Positions 8,304 through 16,244 of a stretch of DNA of 48,875 nucleotides are shown here, one piece after another (position 1 is the first letter of the stretch; the number at the start of each line of letters is the position of its first letter). The stretch is from Pseudomaricurvus sp965662505 (GTDB taxonomy: Bacteria; Pseudomonadota; Gammaproteobacteria; Pseudomonadales; Cellvibrionaceae). The position numbers and the translations under genes are program-made. The DNA lies in the NCBI RefSeq assembly GCF_965662505.1, contig NZ_CBFIHX010000010.1, positions 1 to 48,875 on the forward strand, written 5' to 3'. The notes under the pieces are model-generated. The model was not told the origin of the DNA, did not search any database, and saw only the letters and a program-made list of their open reading frames with translations.

Positions 8304-9218
8304 TTAAACCGGGTCTGGCCGTTTGTCTCCGAAGTGATTGAGAAGGGCGGGAATAAAGCGTTGGAATGTTCCGGTCATCAGAGCGAAGTCGGCGTCAAAC
8401 TGCGCGGCTTTGTCACCATCGGCACTGTCCTGAGCCTCGCTGATGAGCTCTTCACCAAACTTTAGGCGTTTGATCGACAGGTCGTCTGCGAGCATATATT
8501 GCAGGCATTCATCCCAATTCAGAGCGAGTTTTACCGCTTGCTTGCCGGCATTCAGGTGAGGCTCAATTTCCTTGCCCAGCAAATCCTGCTTTTTACAGCG
8601 AACGATGCCGCCTTCTTCGCGCTGTTCCCGCAGCTCACATTCATCACCCAGCTCCAGATCTTCTGGCAGAGGTTCGCCTTTCAGCCAGCTGGTCATGACA
8701 ACGGCGGGTGATTCGGTGACCTGAACAGGCACTACCGGCAGGCTGCCCAGGGTGTCGCGAAGTAGCTTCATCCATTCTTCGGCTTTTCCGTAGGATCCGC
8801 TGTCGATACACAGCCAGCCGTTTTTGATGTCGATATAACCAAACGTGCGGTGGGTTTTGGTGAAGGCCTGGGGTAGACAGTCGAAGATAATTTCTTCTTT
8901 AAGCGTCTCTTTTTCTTTGCGATAAACCCGGCGATCTTCTTTTGCTTCAATGATCTTAACTTTGTCTTCCACTTTCTCCCGAATCACGGAGGCAGGCAGA
9001 ACTTTTTCTTCTTTGCGCGCGCACAGCATAAGACAGCCATTGGCGCTGTGGTAGAGCTCCTGACTGATGTCGCCCATGGGGCTTACCCAGCCGTAACGAC
9101 TCGTTTCCTGACGACCACAAGGCGTGAAGGCCTGAGGTTGTAGTAACTCCGCAAGCTGTTCGACATCGGTTTCGAAAGGGCTGGTGAAACGGTATAGCAG
9201 AAGATTTTTAAACCACAT
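8304..9218 (-). CDS. rdgC: Recombination-associated protein RdgC
   Basis: A 304-residue RdgC, the ring-shaped double-strand DNA-binding protein that restrains RecA. The start MWFKNLLLYRFTSPF and the following CGRQETSRYGWVSPMG are diagnostic. Later landmarks are ARKEEKVLPASVIREKVEDK, the lysine-rich KEKETLKEEIIFDCLPQAF and YGKAEEWMKLLRDTLGSLPV. Length is typical (E. coli 303 aa). A Shine-Dalgarno-like CAGGT precedes the ATG. It stands alone; the 250 bases upstream hold its promoter and the terminator of the next gene. Confidence 0.95.
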   Translation of the reverse strand: MWFKNLLLYRFTSPFETDVEQLAELLQPQAFTPCGRQETSRYGWVSPMGDISQELYHSANGCLMLCARKEEKVLPASVIREKVEDKVKIIEAKEDRRVYRKEKETLKEEIIFDCLPQAFTKTHRTFGYIDIKNGWLCIDSGSYGKAEEWMKLLRDTLGSLPVVPVQVTESPAVVMTSWLKGEPLPEDLELGDECELREQREEGGIVRCKKQDLLGKEIEPHLNAGKQAVKLALNWDECLQYMLADDLSIKRLKFGEELISEAQDSADGDKAAQFDADFALMTGTFQRFIPALLNHFGDKRPDPV

Positions 9219-9354
9219 AGATAACCTGTTTGAACATCTTGAAGGAGTGCGGAAAAAGGCCGCGCATTATGGCCTAGCCAGTAACTGACTACAACCAACC
9301 TTGCAGGTAAGTGGTGAGTGTTTGTGAAAGCTGTCGATAGACGAGGAGGCTGCT

Positions 9355-9378
9355 AAAAAATCACCAGAGAGGTGGTTT
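9355..9378 (-). terminator. Rho-independent terminator of the DUF4202 gene
   Basis: Read on the minus strand, AAACCACC - TCTCT - GGTGATTTTTT forms an 8-bp stem (one G-T pair) followed by six T. It lies 92 bases past the stop of the leftward DUF4202 gene and ahead of rdgC. Confidence 0.75.
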
Positions 9379-9469
9379 ATTGATCGCCAGTCATGCCATG
9401 CTGATAAGCAGACCAGAGCCTCCATGCTTCTATAATTCTCTATTATTTATGGCTAGCTATTTTCTATCG

Positions 9470-10060
9470 CTAACCATTCAGAGCCTGACCGACCAGTGAC
9501 CCCATCGCATCCGAAAGAGGCAGTTTAAGGGCTGCGGCGTGGCCGTCTTCTGACATTTTGTTCCAGGTTTTACGGATGATGTCGACGATTTTTTCATCGC
9601 TGTGTTGAGCGGCAAAGTCTTCCAGGTGATAGGTCAGAAACACCAGGCAGGCAATGTCTTCCAGAGTTTGAGCTTCCGAGTCGCGTTTAAGCTGTTTCTT
9701 TTGCAGTAGGCTTTTGGCGCGTTCTTGTTCGTCTTCACTGTAGCCACAATCGGCCATCAGTTCGGCGGTTAGCGTTGCGTGAAATTTAGCCAGTTCTGTG
9801 CGCCAGCGCTTGTAGCCCGGACGATCCATGGGGTAATCCCGGCGGGCAATGGCCCAGCGCTGGATATGCTGTGCACGACAGGCGATTTGCAGAATTTCGG
9901 AAGCGTCGGGCTGAAAAGACGCCAAACACTGTGACATACGTTGCCCATAGAGCCACTCTTTCGCTACAGATTGCCCCTGATGTTCTACAGTATTGGGATC
10001 TTGCTGATTTTTGTCATCAATGGCACTCAAAACCTGTTGTAAGCGATCATCTTGGGTCAT
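9470..10060 (-). CDS. DUF4202 domain protein
   Basis: A 196-residue protein of the DUF4202 family, function unknown. Recognised by the central segment CRAQHIQRWAIARRDYPMDR followed by GYKRWRTELAKFHA, and by the later SLLQKKQLKRDSEAQTLEDI and CLVFLTYHLEDFA stretches. The H-x-x-R-W-x-I-x-R and (K/R)-W-R motifs are shared by family members from bacteria and fungi. No signal peptide. It is divergent from ompW with 196 bases between the start codons, so the FNR-type site at 10172-10185 could also affect it. Terminated by the hairpin at 9355-9378. Confidence 0.8.
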   Translation of the reverse strand: MTQDDRLQQVLSAIDDKNQQDPNTVEHQGQSVAKEWLYGQRMSQCLASFQPDASEILQIACRAQHIQRWAIARRDYPMDRPGYKRWRTELAKFHATLTAELMADCGYSEDEQERAKSLLQKKQLKRDSEAQTLEDIACLVFLTYHLEDFAAQHSDEKIVDIIRKTWNKMSEDGHAAALKLPLSDAMGSLVGQALNG

Positions 10061-10171
10061 GGATTTTCTCTGCCTGTTTTTGCCTGTAATCGGTAGCCAA
10101 TGTATGACGACATGATAGGGAGTTTATAGATAATGGGTATTTTCGGACTTTTTGCATTAGTTGTAAAAGAT

Positions 10172-10213
10172 TTAATCCAGATCAAGAACTTGCGCGGTTG
10201 ATTCATGTGTAAT
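10172..10213 (+). promoter_or_regulatory. FNR-activated class II promoter of ompW
   Basis: TTAATCCAGATCAA (10172-10185) matches the FNR/Anr box TTGAT-N4-ATCAA with one mismatch. A TGTAAT -10 lies at 10208-10213. Counting 7 bases on gives a start near 10220, which puts the box centre (10178.5) at -41.5, the exact class II FNR spacing. fnr itself is the next gene beyond ompW. Confidence 0.75.
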
Positions 10214-10256
10214 GGCGCCAGTTCAGAAACAACATCCTACTGAGAGAGAATGAAAC

Positions 10257-10961
10257 ATGAAAAAGGCATTAATTGTATCCTTGGCTGCAGCAGTTTCTGC
10301 AATCACTTTTCCTGTCTGTGCCCAAACTTATCAGGCCGGTGATTGGGTTGTGCGTGCTGGTGCAACCGAGGTTGCTCCTGCTGAAAGTAGCTCCGCTTTA
10401 ACACTTGATGGCACTGTTTTACCTGCACCACTCAGTGGGAACTTGAAGGTGGACGACGATACTCAGCTGGGTTTAACCGTTGAATATATGATTACCAATA
10501 ATGTGGGTATTGAACTTCTGGCAGCAACGCCGTTTTCGCACACCGCAACTGTGACCAATGCGACGGCGCTTCAGGGGCTGGATGTGGCTGATATCAAACA
10601 CCTGCCCCCCACTCTGAGTGCGGTGTACCACATTGATTTGGGCAATAATTTTCAACCTTATTTAGGCGTAGGCATCAACTACACGACTTTCTTTGATGAA
10701 GATACCACCAGTGCAGCGGATGCAACCTTTGCTACTTTGGGTTTGACCGGAGGTGATGTAGAAATGGATGACTCCTGGGGTGCATCGTTCCAAGTGGGTT
10801 TTGATTATCACTTGAATCAAAACTGGTTGGTAAACGCCTCAGTGCGCTGGATCGACATTGATTCGACCGCTACTATTAAGTTCGATAACGGTTCCGAGAT
10901 TGAGTCGGATGTTGAGATTGATCCTTATGTCTATACGCTTTCTGTCGGCTATAAGTTTTAA
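10257..10961 (+). CDS. ompW: Outer membrane protein OmpW
   Basis: A 234-residue OmpW family eight-stranded beta barrel for small hydrophobic solutes in the outer membrane. A signal peptide covers residues 1-22 (VCAQ cleavage). Family landmarks are QAGDWVVRAGATEVAP, the loop DDTQLGLTVEYMITNNVGIEL, LPPTLSAVYHIDLG, FQPYLGVGINYTTFF, and the terminal strand DPYVYTLSVGYKF ending in Phe as expected for outer-membrane insertion. Good Shine-Dalgarno (GAGAGAATGAAAC context). The upstream FNR box and neighbouring fnr suggest oxygen-dependent expression, as is known for E. coli ompW. A strong bidirectional terminator follows. Confidence 0.93.
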   Translation: MKKALIVSLAAAVSAITFPVCAQTYQAGDWVVRAGATEVAPAESSSALTLDGTVLPAPLSGNLKVDDDTQLGLTVEYMITNNVGIELLAATPFSHTATVTNATALQGLDVADIKHLPPTLSAVYHIDLGNNFQPYLGVGINYTTFFDEDTTSAADATFATLGLTGGDVEMDDSWGASFQVGFDYHLNQNWLVNASVRWIDIDSTATIKFDNGSEIESDVEIDPYVYTLSVGYKF

Positions 10962-11010
10962 TTTGTGGTAGCACGTCAATCGGTGAAACTAGTGATTAAA
11001 CAGTAGAACG

Positions 11011-11038
11011 AATAAACCCGGCGTTTGCCGGGTTTATT
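11011..11038. terminator. Bidirectional terminator between ompW and fnr
   Basis: AATAAACCCGGC (11011-11022) and GCCGGGTTTATT (11027-11038) form a perfect 12-bp stem with a GTTT loop. It lies between the converging ompW and fnr genes and can serve both. Confidence 0.88.
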
Positions 11039-11072
11039 GCTAGATGGCTGAGCGATCAAAAGCTCGGTCTGA

Positions 11073-11831
11073 TCAGACGATGGACTCAGCGTGAGCGATT
11101 CTTTTCAGTCCTTCCATATCTAAAATCTCAATATCTTTCTTATCAACACGTATCAGCTCGCTTTTTTGCAGACGCCCCAGAACCCGACTCACGGTTTCAA
11201 TGGTTAGGCCCAGATAGTTGCCCATATCGGAGCGAGACATGGGTAGTTGGAAGGCGGTGGCTGAAAGTTGTCGGTGATGATTCCGCGTGGAAATACTCAG
11301 CAGTAAAGAGGCAATACGTTCGTCAGCGCTGTTTTTGCTGAGTAGTGTGATGAGTTGTTGATCAGAGGTGATCTCTTTGCTCATCAATTGGAAAAAGTGA
11401 CGCTGCAGAGTAGGGAGCTTCAGACTCAAACCTTCCAGTTGCGAGAAGGGAATCTCACACACCGCCGAGGTTTCCAGCGCAATGGCGGAATTGGTGTGAT
11501 GATTTTGAGCAAGGCCATCCATACCAAGAATCTCCCCGGGCAAATAGAAACCGGTGACCTGTTCCTGTCCGTCATTGGTGATATTCAATGCCTTGATGGA
11601 GCCGGATCTAACTGCGTAGACGGACTCAAACTGATCGCCAGATCGATAGAGGTATTCACCTTTTTGCAGCGGACGACCGCGTTGAATAATGTCATCAAGC
11701 TTATCGATATCATCGATATGCAGACTGATAGGAAGGCAGATGGCGCTCAGTCGGCAGTCACCACAGGACACCAGAGGGTTGTGGTGGCACTTTTTCTCGT
11801 TGCCGGAAGTTGTTGGAATTGTATTGCTCAT
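11073..11831 (-). CDS. fnr: Oxygen-sensing Fe-S regulator Fnr/Anr
   Basis: A 252-residue CRP/FNR family regulator. The N-terminal [4Fe-4S] ligands are visible as Cys23, Cys26 and Cys32 in VSCGDCRLSAIC, plus Cys125 in ETSAVCEIPF, matching C20/C23/C29/C122 of E. coli Fnr. The cyclic-nucleotide-binding fold (residues about 50-140) is followed by the dimerisation helix and the helix-turn-helix with GNYLGLTIETVSRVLGRLQ, which holds the E-x-x-S-R recognition residues for TTGAT half-sites. An extra Cys15 is present. It controls the shift to low-oxygen growth; ompW and uspE nearby carry matching boxes. The next gene upstream, on the same strand, is the HemN-like gene, as hemN neighbours anr in Pseudomonas. 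Confidence 0.95.
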   Translation of the reverse strand: MSNTIPTTSGNEKKCHHNPLVSCGDCRLSAICLPISLHIDDIDKLDDIIQRGRPLQKGEYLYRSGDQFESVYAVRSGSIKALNITNDGQEQVTGFYLPGEILGMDGLAQNHHTNSAIALETSAVCEIPFSQLEGLSLKLPTLQRHFFQLMSKEITSDQQLITLLSKNSADERIASLLLSISTRNHHRQLSATAFQLPMSRSDMGNYLGLTIETVSRVLGRLQKSELIRVDKKDIEILDMEGLKRIAHAESIV

Positions 11832-12229
11832 AACATCAGCTCTGACAGGCTTACGCAGAATGACGGTTCTGCAAATTTGCCGATATTGTCCTACAGGGCT
11901 GGGGGTTAGGTAAAGAGGTCATACACCTAGTGTGAAGAATATACTCCAGCGTGGGGATCTTGAGCGCGCGCGCCGTAAAGCGTGTGCTGCGACGGGTCGC
12001 AATCAGGATTAGGGTATGCTGGTGTCAAATATTTGGCGGGTTAAGGGTTTTTCATCACCGCCACCAGAAAAACCAGGTGGCGACTTAATTGTCTGTTTCA
12101 TCCATATTGCCGTTCTCATCTTTATGGCCATTCCTAACCGTTCGTGGGGTTAGTGACTTTTTTGCTTTTAGGTCTCCAGTGCCCTTGATTGGGTGAGGAT
12201 GTGGCGACGCGATTACGTTCTTTCCAAAT
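11832..12229. other. Gene-free stretch upstream of fnr
   Basis: No coding region is seen. It must contain the fnr promoter on the minus strand, but no clear -35/-10 pair or FNR box was found. A hairpin CGCCACC (12059-12065) / GGTGGCG (12076-12082) with a 10-base loop lacks a T tract. An alternating GC run sits near 11964-11972. Confidence 0.5.
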
Positions 12230-13624
12230 CTAAGGTTGATGGTTAAAGGATGTTTGGCTGAATTGTTGATGCAAGCCCATACACAATGCTGTTAATTGGA
12301 GAATGCCAAAGGTTGTCAATGTCAGAATATTATCCTTAATTTCAAACAGGGAATGGTTGGGATCAAAGTGCATCCTCGATATCAGTGAATTTAGCAGTTG
12401 AGCTAAATCCAGTTGGTAGCGTTGCTTGAAATAGCTCAGGTCCAGTTGATGGTGGCACAGCAGTTGGTTAATGGCCTGCTTAATGTGAGGATGGGTTGAT
12501 TCAATCGTGTACTGATCAAAGTCGTGGACAAGATATTTGTCCAGTGCATCTGGATTTGTTGAGCGCAGGTTACCTATGGCACTGGCATTGCCCGGCCCTA
12601 GTCCTAGCGAATCACTGACATTCTGGCAATTGTAACCCAGCGAATTGCGCAGCAGGTGGTTTCTTTTTTGGGCACTTGCTAGCGGCGATTCAGGGCTGAC
12701 AAAGTGATCATTGCCCAGCACCTCATACCCCAACTCGGTCAGGCTCCAAAACAACTTTTGAAAGCCGGTACTATCCGTGGCCGTAGACTTATTCACAGGG
12801 GTAAATACAATGCTGTCTGGTTTTCTTCCAATTTCCTGGAGGGCTTGATTCATAATGTCTGAAGGAGATATCGGTAGAGATTGCAGCTGGATTCCAAAAT
12901 GTTGGAAATTAAACCCCTGAGCCAGTGATGAGCAGTATCGTAGTGCCTCGGCGTTTAATGATTCGTTTGGGGCGAAGATAAATTCAATTGCGTTAAACCC
13001 TAAACCTTTAAAGAGGGCCAGACGCTCTGCTTCGAGCTCGTTCATTTTAAAGGCTACGCAATAGAAGTTTCCCATGCTGTTACTGAGCTCAAACTGCCTG
13101 CCGAGGAAATACATTAACTGGGTTACGTCCGTATTATCGAGTAGGTTGTGAGGGATTTCCCACCTCAACCAGGGAGAGTGACGACCTTTGAACTCTCGCT
13201 GACGGTAGTTTATTTCCCGGAGTAGCCCATCCAGTAGAACTGGATTTGTTTGAGATTGCATTGAGGGCGTTGGCACAATGTTTCTCGGCGCAGAGAGGTA
13301 CAACCCTAATGATGAGCGATTCAGAGTGCTCACCGTCGAGGCCGTTGAAGGGGCAGCTTTCACTTGATGATCACTCACGGAAGCTTCCCAGTGATAACTG
13401 GCCGGCAAGCAACTTTCTGAAATCGAAGACTCAGTTGAATAACACGGTTGTTGGCAGCATGCGGTCATAGAATCACCGAAAGGTAGCGGGTTGGTTAGAA
13501 AGTAGTCTATGCGGATGGAGGCTGGATCATCTTGATGCAGGTCAAGAGAGGTGGGGGTAACCCGGGTTGCTGGCACTTGAAACAGCTGATTTAATTGCGG
13601 TAGCGAGTCGTGGCAGAAACTCAT
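12230..13624 (-). CDS. HemN-family protein lacking the radical-SAM motif
   Basis: A 464-residue protein collinear with oxygen-independent coproporphyrinogen III oxidase (HemN, about 457 aa). The C-terminal half aligns well: GYEVLGNDHFVSPESPLASA (HemN: GY.fiGMDHFa.PddeLa.A), LLRNSLGYN, LGLGPGNASAIGN (HemN: LG.G.SAIs.iGd), and the terminal TLTTFGILQLTALCMGLHQQ. The N-terminal FQVPATRVTPTSLDLHQD also fits. The catalytic core is missing: where HemN has S-L-Y-x-H-I-P-F-C-x3-C-x2-C, this protein reads GLYLSAPRNIVPTPSM (107-122) with no cysteine, and the GGGTPT loop is replaced by WEIPHNLL (155-162). About 50 extra residues are inserted at 50-105. The frame is intact, so it is probably expressed but cannot be a normal HemN. 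No good Shine-Dalgarno precedes the ATG. Function unknown. Confidence 0.78.
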   Translation of the reverse strand: MSFCHDSLPQLNQLFQVPATRVTPTSLDLHQDDPASIRIDYFLTNPLPFGDSMTACCQQPCYSTESSISESCLPASYHWEASVSDHQVKAAPSTASTVSTLNRSSLGLYLSAPRNIVPTPSMQSQTNPVLLDGLLREINYRQREFKGRHSPWLRWEIPHNLLDNTDVTQLMYFLGRQFELSNSMGNFYCVAFKMNELEAERLALFKGLGFNAIEFIFAPNESLNAEALRYCSSLAQGFNFQHFGIQLQSLPISPSDIMNQALQEIGRKPDSIVFTPVNKSTATDSTGFQKLFWSLTELGYEVLGNDHFVSPESPLASAQKRNHLLRNSLGYNCQNVSDSLGLGPGNASAIGNLRSTNPDALDKYLVHDFDQYTIESTHPHIKQAINQLLCHHQLDLSYFKQRYQLDLAQLLNSLISRMHFDPNHSLFEIKDNILTLTTFGILQLTALCMGLHQQFSQTSFNHQP

Positions 13625-13707
13625 GGCTATTCAGGCTTTACTACTGAGGTGTTTTGCCGCATGTTGGGCAGAGAAGTTGTTTTGGTTGGCGCGTGGTTTC
13701 TCTGCTG

Positions 13708-13721
13708 TTGACGTGAATCAA
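13708..13721 (+). promoter_or_regulatory. FNR/Anr box upstream of the UspE-like gene
   Basis: TTGACGTGAATCAA differs from TTGAT-N4-ATCAA at one position and sits inside longer arms CTGTTGA/TCAACAG. A TACACT -10-like hexamer at 13743-13748 would put the box centre at about -40.5, near class II spacing for the rightward uspE promoter. On the other side it lies 90 bases before the HemN-like ATG, where no matching -10 was seen. Confidence 0.68.
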
Positions 13722-13785
13722 CAGCAACTTCTTCAGATGGACTACACTACAAGTCACAAATTTACATTTAGGGAAGCCTATAAAT

Positions 13786-14592
13786 ATGTCTAAGCAGGAT
13801 ACATTGTTTGTAATTGTTGATCCTACCCAGAAAGAACACGCCGCTTTGGAGCGTGCAGTCATCACCTCTCGTTTGCGTGACGTCAGTCCCAAGCTGAAAG
13901 TTTTTGTCGCGGTGGACTCGGCGGCGGTTTCTCTGGATGCTGAAAATCCGGATCTATACCGAACCAGCGAGTGGTTTGAGAATCTTAAAAAGCCCATGAT
14001 AGACGATGGGCTGGACTTCACTTTGGTCATTTGCTGGTCCACGCAGTGGCATGAAGCGGTTCTTCAGGCGGCTAAAAGGACCGAAGCGGATTTGATTCTA
14101 ATGCCGGACTATTCCGCGAAGGAAACCCGCAATCGATTTAGTGATGCTAAATGGCAGGTGTTGCGCCACGCGACCTGCCCAGTACTGATCTGTCGCCCAG
14201 GAGCAGACAGTCAGCGCAAGGTGGTTTTGGCCGCTGTCAAAATGCAGGACACCTCTCCACAGTACACTGAGCTGTGCGATAAGATTATTGCCCGGGGTAA
14301 GTGGATGGCCGAGCGTTACAATGCTGACTTTCAGGTGGTGAATGCCTACGCGGATTCATTAAGCTACCCGGATCGCGGCAATATGGTGCGCAAGCTGGGT
14401 ATCGATTCAGATAAGATCCATGTGCGTCAGGGGTCTCCCGACGAGGTGGTTGCGGATGTTGCGGAAGAGGTGGACGCAGACATTATCGTCGTCGGGACGC
14501 TGAAGCGTCGCGGTGTCATGTTGGCCATGCGGGGTAATACGTCTGAGCAGGTGATGGGGCGTGTGCGACAGGACATTATGACGCTTAACTAA
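13786..14592 (+). CDS. uspE: UspE-like tandem universal stress protein
   Basis: A 268-residue cytoplasmic protein with two universal stress protein domains in tandem (about 1-140 and 142-267). The first ends with ADLILMPDYSAKETRNRF and WQVLRHATCPVLICRPG; the second ends with ADIIVVGTLKRRGVMLAMRG followed by NTSEQVMGRVRQDIM. This is the layout of E. coli UspE (316 aa), which is encoded next to fnr there too. The second-domain G-x2-G-x9-G nucleotide motif is only partly kept. The upstream FNR box suggests induction at low oxygen. A strong terminator follows. Confidence 0.87.
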   Translation: MSKQDTLFVIVDPTQKEHAALERAVITSRLRDVSPKLKVFVAVDSAAVSLDAENPDLYRTSEWFENLKKPMIDDGLDFTLVICWSTQWHEAVLQAAKRTEADLILMPDYSAKETRNRFSDAKWQVLRHATCPVLICRPGADSQRKVVLAAVKMQDTSPQYTELCDKIIARGKWMAERYNADFQVVNAYADSLSYPDRGNMVRKLGIDSDKIHVRQGSPDEVVADVAEEVDADIIVVGTLKRRGVMLAMRGNTSEQVMGRVRQDIMTLN

Positions 14593-14610
14593 TTGATAGT
14601 TATAGAGCAC

Positions 14611-14639
14611 AAAAAAAGAGGCATCGTGCCTCTTTTTTT
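14611..14639. terminator. Bidirectional terminator between uspE and mmsA
   Basis: AAAAAAAGAGGCA (14611-14623) and TGCCTCTTTTTTT (14627-14639) form a perfect 13-bp stem with a 3-base loop. Runs of seven A and seven T serve both converging genes. Confidence 0.92.
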
Positions 14640-14663
14640 GTTTGGGTTTTTACTTTCCGGTTA

Positions 14664-16154
14664 TTAGCTCGGGAAAGAAAATTGCACACCCTCACGAACA
14701 CCACTGGAAGGCCAGCGCTGAGTGATGGTTTTACGGTTGGTGTAAAAACGCACACCGTCAGGACCGTAAGCGCTCAGGTTACCAAACAGTGAACGCTTCC
14801 AGCCGCCGAAGCTGTGGTAAGACACCGGTACTGGCAGGGGAACGTTGATGCCAACCATGCCCACCAAAATGTTGTCGCTAAAGTAGCGAGCGGCTTCACC
14901 GTCACGGGTAAAAATACAGGTACCGTTGCCGTACTCGTGATCGTTGATCATTTGCATGGCCTCGTCCATGGTCTCTGCGCGCACGACCAGTAACACAGGG
15001 CCGAAGATCTCTTCGTCGTAGCACTTCATGCCTGGCTTGACGTTATCGATCAGGGTACCGCCAACAAAGAAACCGTTTTCAAAACCGGCAACTTGTGGAT
15101 CACGACCGTCAACGACAATGGTAGCGCCTTGTTCTTCGGCACTATTGATGTAACCGTTGACCTTGTTTTTGTGCGCTTCAGTGATCACTGGGCCAAAGTC
15201 GTTATTGGCATTGTCGTAGGCACCGACTTTCAGGTCTTTCATGGCTTCGGTCATCTTCTCGATTAGGCTGTCCGCTGCCTCATCGCCCACGCAAACGGCA
15301 ACCGACAGCGCCATGCAACGCTCACCGGAAGAGCCAAAGGCGGCGCCGGTCATAGCGGCTACGGCATTATCCATGTCGGCGTCCGGCATGATGATGGCGT
15401 GGTTTTTCGCTCCGCCCAGAGCCTGACAGCGTTTGCCGTTGGCGCTGGCCGTTGAGTAGACGTATTCAGCTATCGGTGTGGAACCCACAAAGCTGACGGC
15501 CTGTACGCGAGAATCGGTCAGCAGAGTATCTACCGCGATCTTGTCGCCGTTGACGACGTTGATGACGCCTTCTGGCAAACCGGCTTCCTGCAGCAGTTGA
15601 GCCACAAACAGAGTGGATGAAGGATCACGCTCCGAAGGCTTCAGAACAAACGTATTACCGCAGACAATCGCCAGTGGATACATCCACAGAGGCACCATGG
15701 CAGGGAAGTTAAACGGCGTAATACCGGCAACCACGCCCAGTGGCTGCATTTCGCTCCAGGAATCAATGCCTGGGCCTGCGTTGCGGCTGTGTTCACCTTT
15801 CAGCAGCTCAGGCGCGTAGCAGGCGTATTCGACGTTTTCGATACCGCGAGACAGTTCGCCCATGGCGTCGTGGGAAATCTTGCCGTGTTCTTCACCGATC
15901 ATGGCGCAGATTTGTTCGGCGTGCTCTTCCAGCAACTGCTTAAAGCGAAACATCACTTTGGCGCGTTTAGCCGGAGGTGTATTGCGCCAGGCTGGGTAAG
16001 CAGCCTGTGCTGCAGCAATGGCTTCTTCGACGGTCTCTTTAGCAGCCAGAGCAACTTGTTTGGTGACTTCGCCCGTTGCTGGGTTAAAAACGTCTTGTGT
16101 GCGCTCAGCGGCTTCACTGAGAGTACCGTTGATCAGGTGTCCGACGATGCTCAT
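14664..16154 (-). CDS. mmsA: (Methyl)malonate-semialdehyde dehydrogenase, CoA-acylating
   Basis: A 496-residue aldehyde dehydrogenase of the MmsA type, which converts methylmalonate or malonate semialdehyde with CoA and NAD to propionyl- or acetyl-CoA. Landmarks are ITPFNFPAMVPLWMYP (145-160), LKPSERDPSS, ALGGAKNHAIIMPDAD, and the nucleophile Cys280 in SSGERCMALS; the family feature of lacking the usual general-base glutamate in the GGAKN motif is present. The start at 16154 has an AAGAGGT ribosome site; the frame extends to 16232 without family similarity. It lies 90 bases after the beta-alanine aminotransferase on the same strand, so here it probably acts on malonate semialdehyde, like BauC of Pseudomonas. 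Confidence 0.93.
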   Translation of the reverse strand: MSIVGHLINGTLSEAAERTQDVFNPATGEVTKQVALAAKETVEEAIAAAQAAYPAWRNTPPAKRAKVMFRFKQLLEEHAEQICAMIGEEHGKISHDAMGELSRGIENVEYACYAPELLKGEHSRNAGPGIDSWSEMQPLGVVAGITPFNFPAMVPLWMYPLAIVCGNTFVLKPSERDPSSTLFVAQLLQEAGLPEGVINVVNGDKIAVDTLLTDSRVQAVSFVGSTPIAEYVYSTASANGKRCQALGGAKNHAIIMPDADMDNAVAAMTGAAFGSSGERCMALSVAVCVGDEAADSLIEKMTEAMKDLKVGAYDNANNDFGPVITEAHKNKVNGYINSAEEQGATIVVDGRDPQVAGFENGFFVGGTLIDNVKPGMKCYDEEIFGPVLLVVRAETMDEAMQMINDHEYGNGTCIFTRDGEAARYFSDNILVGMVGINVPLPVPVSYHSFGGWKRSLFGNLSAYGPDGVRFYTNRKTITQRWPSSGVREGVQFSFPS

Positions 16155-16244
16155 AAATACCTCTTGCTTCATTCTGTTGATAACCCGCTGACGAATATGT
16201 CGGCGGGTATAACGGGTTATTGGATTTAACAAACTGCTTGGTTT

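Noticed and set aside
11960..11975. Alternating GC run as possible Z-DNA or regulatory site
   Set aside because: Too short, and common in moderately GC-rich intergenic DNA.
12059..12082. CGCCACC/GGTGGCG hairpin upstream of fnr as a terminator
   Set aside because: No T tract on either strand and no gene end nearby that needs it.
11832..12229. FNR autoregulation site upstream of fnr
   Set aside because: No sequence close to TTGAT-N4-ATCAA was found in the interval.
15789..16229. Long frame antisense to mmsA (and similar long frames opposite bauA, iscS and suhB)
   Set aside because: These are shadows of strongly coding genes on the other strand, with no family resemblance of their own.
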